From contig JAFNGF010000216.1 of the NCBI GenBank assembly GCA_017885385.1, forward strand, positions 1 through 9,487: a stretch of 9,487 nucleotides of DNA, read 5' to 3'. Source of the stretch: Planctomycetota bacterium (GTDB lineage Bacteria; Planctomycetota; Phycisphaerae; Sedimentisphaerales; Anaerobacaceae). The notes under the pieces were generated by a model, which searched no databases, was not told the DNA's origin, and saw nothing but the letters and a program-made list of their open reading frames with translations. Below, one piece after another: positions 5,498 to 9,487 of this stretch (positions within the stretch are counted from its first letter, which is position 1; each line of letters opens with the position of its first letter). Both the position numbers and the translations under genes were made by a program.

Positions 5498-6206
5498 CCA
5501 TAAATACCTTACAGTTCTTATGCTGCTGCAGAATGGAGGCTGGACACTCGGGCGTGACGGGCCCTTCCAGTGCGCACTTGACCGCCTCAGCTTTGCGCTT
5601 CTCAGGTACTGAAACAATCAGGCATGCGCTTTTCATAATTTGGCGGATGCTCATTGATATTGCCCGTCGCGGCACCTGCTCCAGCGTTTTGAACCATCCT
5701 TCGCCCAACTGCTGCTTTCGACATTTTTCGTCAAGCTCTACGATAATATAAGGCTGCTCGGTCTGGAAATCAGCCGGCGGGTCATTAAACGCCAAATGTC
5801 CGTTTTCCCCGATGCCCAGCAGCGCCACATCGATCGGGTGTTGCTTAATAATATCTGCCAATCGCCGGCACTCCTGCTGCGGGTCTTCCGCGTCACCATC
5901 GACAAAATGCGCGGCTTTCAGGCCCGGCACGTTATCGACGAATCGCTCCTTCAGGAATCTGCGGAAGCTGGCAGGGTGGTCGGCCGGCAGAGCTATGTAC
6001 TCATCCAGGTGAAACATTATCACTTTCTGCCAGTCGATTCCGTCTGCCGCCACGAGGTTCTTGAGCGTCTCGAATTGGCTGGTCCCTGTTGCCAAAATGA
6101 TACTGGCCCGGTTCTTGCTTGTTATTGCCTTTTTGATCACCTCCGTTGCTTGCGCCGCTGCTGCAGCTCCCATCTGCGGTTTGGTCTTGAAAATAAACTT
6201 TTCCAT
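5472..6206 (-). CDS. nagB: Glucosamine-6-phosphate deaminase/isomerase
   Basis: The 244-residue protein, close to the length of short bacterial NagB enzymes, should convert glucosamine-6-phosphate to fructose-6-phosphate and ammonia in the cytoplasm. Motifs are the phosphate loop LATGTSQFETL (38-48), FHLDEYIALPADHPASF (65-81, with D68 at the ring-opening proton-transfer position) and GIGENGHLAFNDPP (131-144, with H137). Relative to the E. coli D141-H143-E148 triad this copy reads N135-H137-D142. Asn at the first site occurs in other NagB proteins, while Asp at the third is less usual. The ATG at 6206 has AAGGAG about seven bases upstream. It is the first gene of a nagB-nagA unit; its TAA stop is supplied by a repeat (TTTA at 5471-5474 on the plus strand). 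The family also includes 6-phosphogluconolactonase-like proteins, but the NagB motifs and linkage to nagA favour the deaminase. Confidence 0.87.
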   Translation of the reverse strand: MEKFIFKTKPQMGAAAAAQATEVIKKAITSKNRASIILATGTSQFETLKNLVAADGIDWQKVIMFHLDEYIALPADHPASFRRFLKERFVDNVPGLKAAHFVDGDAEDPQQECRRLADIIKQHPIDVALLGIGENGHLAFNDPPADFQTEQPYIIVELDEKCRKQQLGEGWFKTLEQVPRRAISMSIRQIMKSACLIVSVPEKRKAEAVKCALEGPVTPECPASILQQHKNCKVFMDEQAASQL

Positions 6207-6228
6207 AATTTTGCTCCTTGTCAGTTTT

Positions 6229-6262
6229 CAATTGTCGATTTTCAATTTACAATTGTCAATCG
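6229..6262. repeat. 34-bp ATTG repeat between nagB and the lyase
   Basis: This is the inverted copy of 2470-2503 with three differences. It lies between the divergent starts of nagB (ATG 6206) and the lyase (ATG 6299), so it occupies most of the only promoter-sized space for both. A related partial sequence (GTCAATCG) continues to 6269. Confidence 0.65.
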
Positions 6263-6298
6263 TCAATCGGCTCGAGTTCTACAAACGGGAGGTTAGCC

Positions 6299-8170
6299 AT
6301 GAAGAACACGTGTCTATTCGTACAGTTAGTTTTTGTCCTATGTCTTTTGTGCGCCGGGCTTTTATTCGCTGAGCCGGCAGACGTCCTTTCGACTCTTGAT
6401 AAAAACCACCCGCGGTTGATGTTAAAAGATAAAGACCTGCGGCAGCTAAAAGAACAGTATGCAGCCGATAAGACGCTACAGAAGTGCCTGCAGGATGTGC
6501 TGGACGAGGCGGATGGCTGCATTAACGCCAGGATGCTTACTTACGACAAGATCGGCCCGCGTCTTCTGCACGTCAGCCGAAGCTGCCTGCACCGGATTTA
6601 CGCCCTTGCGCTGGCGTGGAGATGGACGGGCGAGGGAAAATACGCCCAAAAGGCCGTAGAAAACCTGCTGACCGTCTGTGCCTTCAAAGACTGGAACCCG
6701 TCGCACTTTCTTGACACCGCCGAGATGTCACACGCGGTCGGGCTGGGTTACGACTGGCTATATTCTTATCTCGATGGCGAGAGCCGGGAAAAGATAAAGG
6801 CCGCGCTGATTAAAAACGGCCTGGAGCCGGGATTGAGCGCATACGAGAAAAATTGGTGGGCAAAAAGCGAATTCAATTGGAACCAGGTCTGCAACGGGGG
6901 GATGATAATCGGCGCCCTTGCCATCGCTGAGACCGACCCCAAATACGCCCAGCAGATTATTCCTGCTGCTATTGCGTCGCTGCCGCTGGCCTTGAAAAGC
7001 TACGGTCCGGATGGCGCATGGGGCGAAGGCCCGGGTTACTGGAGCTATGCCACACACTACACCGCATACGGCCTGGCCGCGCTGCAGAGTGCTCTGGGCA
7101 AGGACTTTGAGCTTCTGCAAATCAAGGGCCTTGCCGAATCGGGCAGCTTCCCGATATATACGACCGGCCCGACCGGCCTTTTTTTGAACCTTGCTGACTG
7201 CGGAGAGAGAAGCTCCAGAAGGCCGATGCCGTGCATGTTCTGGCTCGCCCGCGTCTACAATAACGCCCTGTACGCGGAATCCGAGCGTGAAATGATTGCC
7301 AAGAGCGGCGCCAGTCCGCAGCATATCGTTTGGTATATGCCTGCCCCCGAGAAGAAACCGCCGGCAAAGGACCTCGATCGCTATTTCCGCGGACCTGTGG
7401 AGGTGGCGGTTTTGCGCAGCGCCTGGAACGATCCTGACGCCCTGTTTGTCGGCGTAAAGGCCGGCTACAACCAGGTCAATCATGGACACCTAGACTTAGG
7501 CAACTTCGAGCTGGATGCCCTGAGCGTAAGATGGGCGCGCGACCTAGGCTCAGACAACTATAATCTGCCCGGCTACTGGGACGGAAAGAGAGGTGGTGAG
7601 CGATGGTCATACTATCGCTTGAATTCGGCAAGTCATAATATCCCAACACTGGCCGGCGAAAACCAGGACCCGCAAGCTGTGTCCAGCTTTACCAAGGTCG
7701 AAACAAACAAAGAGACTCCGTTTGTGCTTGTGGACTTGACAAGCGCCTACGAAAAGCGCGCAAAGAAGGTAACACGCGGCGTTGCGATGGTCGAGAATCG
7801 CCGGGCGGTTCTGGTGCAGGATGAATTCGAGCTAAAAGAACCTTGCGAAGTTGCCTGGGGGATGACAACCGATGCGAAGATAAACATAGGCCAAAAAGGC
7901 ACGGCGGTGCTCACCCTCAAAGGCAAAGAACTGGTTGCACGAGTTTTGTCGCCTGCCGATGCGGAGTTTGTCGTCGAGTCAGCCGAGCAAAAGCCGCCGG
8001 AAGAAACTAATAAAGGTGTAAGTCGGCTCCTGGTGCGGTTATCCAACGCCAAAGGCGACGTGCGAATAACGGTTCTGCTCCGGCCTGTATGGAAGGAAGG
8101 CAAGGTCGTTGAGCAGGTCGAAATAAAGCCACTGAGAGAATGGGAGGCTAAAAGCAATGGAAAATCGTAA
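6299..8170 (+). CDS. Secreted heparinase II/III-type polysaccharide lyase
   Basis: The 623-residue protein starts with a signal peptide (MKNTCLFVQLVFVLCLLCAG, likely cleavage after A24), so it acts in the periplasm or outside. After NHPRLML (36-42) comes a helical, toroid-like domain to about 340. It includes HVSRSCLHRIYALALAW (91-107), AVGLGYDW (146-153), FNWNQVCNGGM (192-202) and GAWGEGPGYWSYATHYTAY (239-257). Next is a beta-rich half with VNHGHLDLGNFELDALSVRW (393-412) and RWARDLGSDNYNLPGYW. By analogy with heparinase II/III lyases the catalytic set would be an Asn or His near 193-199, a Tyr near 247-257 and a His at 395 or 397; the exact assignment is inference. Such enzymes cleave uronate-containing polysaccharides by beta-elimination, leaving an unsaturated uronate end. 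The ATG at 6299 has GGGAGG six bases upstream; the frame opens earlier (6218) only through repeat DNA. It overlaps the next gene by 14 bases. Heparan, chondroitin, alginate and other uronans all remain possible substrates. Confidence 0.82.
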   Translation: MKNTCLFVQLVFVLCLLCAGLLFAEPADVLSTLDKNHPRLMLKDKDLRQLKEQYAADKTLQKCLQDVLDEADGCINARMLTYDKIGPRLLHVSRSCLHRIYALALAWRWTGEGKYAQKAVENLLTVCAFKDWNPSHFLDTAEMSHAVGLGYDWLYSYLDGESREKIKAALIKNGLEPGLSAYEKNWWAKSEFNWNQVCNGGMIIGALAIAETDPKYAQQIIPAAIASLPLALKSYGPDGAWGEGPGYWSYATHYTAYGLAALQSALGKDFELLQIKGLAESGSFPIYTTGPTGLFLNLADCGERSSRRPMPCMFWLARVYNNALYAESEREMIAKSGASPQHIVWYMPAPEKKPPAKDLDRYFRGPVEVAVLRSAWNDPDALFVGVKAGYNQVNHGHLDLGNFELDALSVRWARDLGSDNYNLPGYWDGKRGGERWSYYRLNSASHNIPTLAGENQDPQAVSSFTKVETNKETPFVLVDLTSAYEKRAKKVTRGVAMVENRRAVLVQDEFELKEPCEVAWGMTTDAKINIGQKGTAVLTLKGKELVARVLSPADAEFVVESAEQKPPEETNKGVSRLLVRLSNAKGDVRITVLLRPVWKEGKVVEQVEIKPLREWEAKSNGKS

Positions 8171-9425
8171 AACGACATCAGCAAAAATTCTTATCTTGTA
8201 TGCAGCGGCCTTACTAATCGGCGGATGCGCCGCTCCTTCTAAAACAGTAAGAATCACCAGCGACCCCAACATTGCCGCCATTTACATAAATGGCTTGGAG
8301 AGCGGGATCACTACCCTTACAAAAGAACTGGCATTTGACCAGTACGAGTCGTTCGAGGTGGTAGCTAAAAAGGAAGGATATAAGGATGGAACAATAACAA
8401 TTCGCTTGGAACCAAAGGATAAGACCGATTATCACATTGGCCTGGAAAAAATAGAGGCAGTTTCGATCGAGCTTGTGTCTTTTGAGTCACAGCCTACGGA
8501 CCGAGGCGTAAAGCTCGCGGTTATCCGCAAACCCACCTTGGCATATCTTGAAATTATTGAACGCTCTCCCAATGTCAAAAGTGTAACGCGCATTACGAAC
8601 AACGAGGACAAGGCTTCGCAGATTGGTGCGCCGGTCTTATCGCCTGCTGAGGATATTATGGTGTACCGGATGTTCACGGAGGAATCAAAAGCGGCTTCAT
8701 ACAGCAACATCTGGAAAACGACCGTCGGCTCATTTGGCAAAACGCGTCTGACATACGGTAAATGGCGAGATCTATTTCCATCATTTACCCCCGACGGCCG
8801 GTACCTGGTATTCAGCTCAAACCGCACCAGCAAAAACCCAACTCTATGGCGGATAAGACTCGATGGCGGAGGCGGCATCACCAATATCACGAGTACCTTA
8901 TCAGAGGATTTTTCGCCTTCCGTCTCGCCCAACAATGACATCATTGCTTACACTTCGAATCCCCAGGATGCGCAAGAGCCGCAGATTTGGACGATCGGCG
9001 TAAATGGTAGCTTAGCCACTCAGCTCCGTGAGGGCGAAGGTCCTAACATCTCGCCGGATGGAAAGAAAATCTTGTTTGCCCGCCCCGACAAGACAGCCGG
9101 GAAAAAACAGATATGGGTTATGAACATTGACGGCAGCGAAGAGACCCAGCTTACCCAAAATGTTGATTATGATACGGTCGACCCTAAATGGTCGCCTGAC
9201 GGGCAATGGATAGTTTTCTCCTCGGACGAGGGCCTTGATTCGCAGAAAAACCTAAATTACGACGTCTGGCTTATGGCTGCGGATGGTTCCAAGAAAACGC
9301 AGCTTACTACGAACGGTTCCAGAGATGATAGCCCGTGTTGGGATCGCGACGGCAAGTTCATTTACTTTAGGTCTAATAGGGGCGGCATTTGGAATATCTG
9401 GAGATTTGAACCGGTTATGCCCTAA
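8157..9425 (+). CDS. PEGA-domain and TolB-like PD40 beta-propeller lipoprotein
   Basis: The 422-residue protein begins with a lipoprotein signal (hydrophobic 11-22, then IGGC with lipidated C24), so it is probably anchored in a membrane outside the cytoplasm. Residues about 29-97 form a PEGA domain (VRITSDPNIAAIYINGLESG, then an EGYKDGTITIRLEP end), a small beta module common in surface-linked proteins. The rest is a TolB-type propeller of about six PD40 repeats, seen as recurring SPDG-type turns: LFPSFTPDGRYLVFSSNR (206-223), FSPSVSPNNDIIAYTSN (252-268), GPNISPDGKKILFARPD (295-311), DPKWSPDGQWIVFSSDE (342-358) and DSPCWDRDGKFIYFRSNRGG (391-410). Such propellers bind protein or carbohydrate partners and are usually not enzymes. 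The ATG at 8157 lies within the 3' end of the lyase gene, with GGGAGG nine bases upstream, so the two are probably translated together. A role as surface partner or glycan binder for the lyase is inference. Confidence 0.85.
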   Translation: MENRKTTSAKILILYAAALLIGGCAAPSKTVRITSDPNIAAIYINGLESGITTLTKELAFDQYESFEVVAKKEGYKDGTITIRLEPKDKTDYHIGLEKIEAVSIELVSFESQPTDRGVKLAVIRKPTLAYLEIIERSPNVKSVTRITNNEDKASQIGAPVLSPAEDIMVYRMFTEESKAASYSNIWKTTVGSFGKTRLTYGKWRDLFPSFTPDGRYLVFSSNRTSKNPTLWRIRLDGGGGITNITSTLSEDFSPSVSPNNDIIAYTSNPQDAQEPQIWTIGVNGSLATQLREGEGPNISPDGKKILFARPDKTAGKKQIWVMNIDGSEETQLTQNVDYDTVDPKWSPDGQWIVFSSDEGLDSQKNLNYDVWLMAADGSKKTQLTTNGSRDDSPCWDRDGKFIYFRSNRGGIWNIWRFEPVMP

Positions 9426-9428
9426 AAC

Positions 9429-9487
9429 TCAGGAAGGGGGCTTTTTAAGCTCCTCGACTTTTGGCAGGTCTTTGAGCGAGTTTAGGC
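9429..9487 (-). CDS. Possible C-terminal end of a convergent gene
   Basis: On the minus strand one frame stays open from the window edge to a TGA at 9429-9431, ending LNSLKDLPKVEELKKPPS. It reads like an ordinary hydrophilic C-terminus, but nineteen codons are too few to tell a gene from chance. If real, its stop lies only three bases beyond the stop of the convergent PEGA-PD40 gene. No function can be assigned. Confidence 0.25.
   Translation of the reverse strand, partial: LNSLKDLPKVEELKKPPS
9437..9453 (+). terminator. Hairpin after the PEGA-PD40 gene
   Basis: GGGGCTT (9437-9443) pairs with AAGCTCC (9447-9453), including one G-U pair, around a TTT loop. It starts 12 bases after the stop codon and is followed by TCGACTTTT. 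It is a modest candidate terminator for the lyase-PEGA unit and overlaps the possible end of the convergent reading frame. Confidence 0.35.

Noticed and set aside
5498..5617. Forty-codon N-terminal extension of nagA
   Set aside because: It lies wholly within nagB in another frame, has no family-like residues, and the ATG at 5497 gives the normal coupled overlap.
6207..6298. Riboswitch or glmS-type ribozyme upstream of nagB
   Set aside because: The 92-bp gap is mostly the ATTG repeat and two ribosome-binding sites. I see no conserved riboswitch core or room for one.
7161..7185. Terminator-like GGCC-CGACC-GGCC followed by seven T inside the lyase gene
   Set aside because: The stem is only four base pairs and the codons (TGPTGLFLNL) read as normal protein, so it is probably chance.
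6758..7489. Minus-strand 243-codon frame opposite the lyase
   Set aside because: The lyase on the plus strand has clear motifs and a signal peptide. The antisense frame shows no recognisable motif and is a codon shadow.
1..9487. CRISPR array or tandem repeats
   Set aside because: The repeats are dispersed singletons or pairs at irregular distances, with no spacer-repeat periodicity and no cas genes.
1..9487. Insertion sequence or transposase, tRNA or rRNA genes
   Set aside because: No transposase, integrase or RNA gene signature was found on either strand; the repeats present are non-coding or read in frame by host genes.

Overview
The window looks like part of a Planctomycetota chromosome, probably of a Phycisphaerae-like lineage. 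The grounds are: an extracytoplasmic protein with a Tyr/Trp-rich domain and TPRs; a PEGA plus PD40-propeller lipoprotein; a short planctomycete-style NagA and a NagB with a GENGHLAFNDPP active site; and many short palindromic repeats between and inside genes. This placement is inference from recalled protein style, not from a search.

Layout, left to right. A long minus-strand gene (85-2373) encodes a secreted, low-complexity, Tyr-rich TPR protein of unknown function. A divergent intergenic region with a 34-bp ATTG-type repeat leads into a plus-strand PfkB sugar kinase (2532-3704, probably 2-keto-3-deoxygluconate kinase). Next is a VOC/glyoxalase-fold probable lipoprotein (3756-4343) whose start region lies in another repeat. 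A short convergent intergenic region with two GC hairpins separates it from the minus-strand pair nagB-nagA (6206-4430), whose genes overlap by 26 bp. Divergent from nagB, across a second copy of the ATTG repeat, is a plus-strand pair: a secreted heparinase II/III-type polysaccharide lyase (6299-8170), overlapping by 14 bp a PEGA-PD40 lipoprotein (8157-9425). The right edge may hold the last codons of a convergent gene.

The enzymes fit one theme. A periplasmic or surface lyase would cut a uronate-containing polysaccharide. KDG kinase would handle the keto-deoxy sugar derived from the unsaturated uronate. NagA and NagB would pass N-acetylhexosamine-6-phosphate into glycolysis. Together they suggest use of a glycosaminoglycan-like polymer (uronate plus N-acetylhexosamine). 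No sulfatase, GH88 hydrolase or transporter is in the window, so the substrate is unproven.

The most unusual feature is the repeat ecology. A 24-bp mini-element occurs twice, each time apparently nested in the centre of another repeat at AA^TTTA, with the adjacent TTTA supplying the TAA stop codon of a minus-strand gene. Several short palindromes are read in frame inside genes (at least four sites in the TPR protein, one in the kinase, one at the nagA N-terminus), recalling in-frame palindromic elements described in Rickettsia. The same hairpin sequence appears once in a coding and once in an intergenic context.
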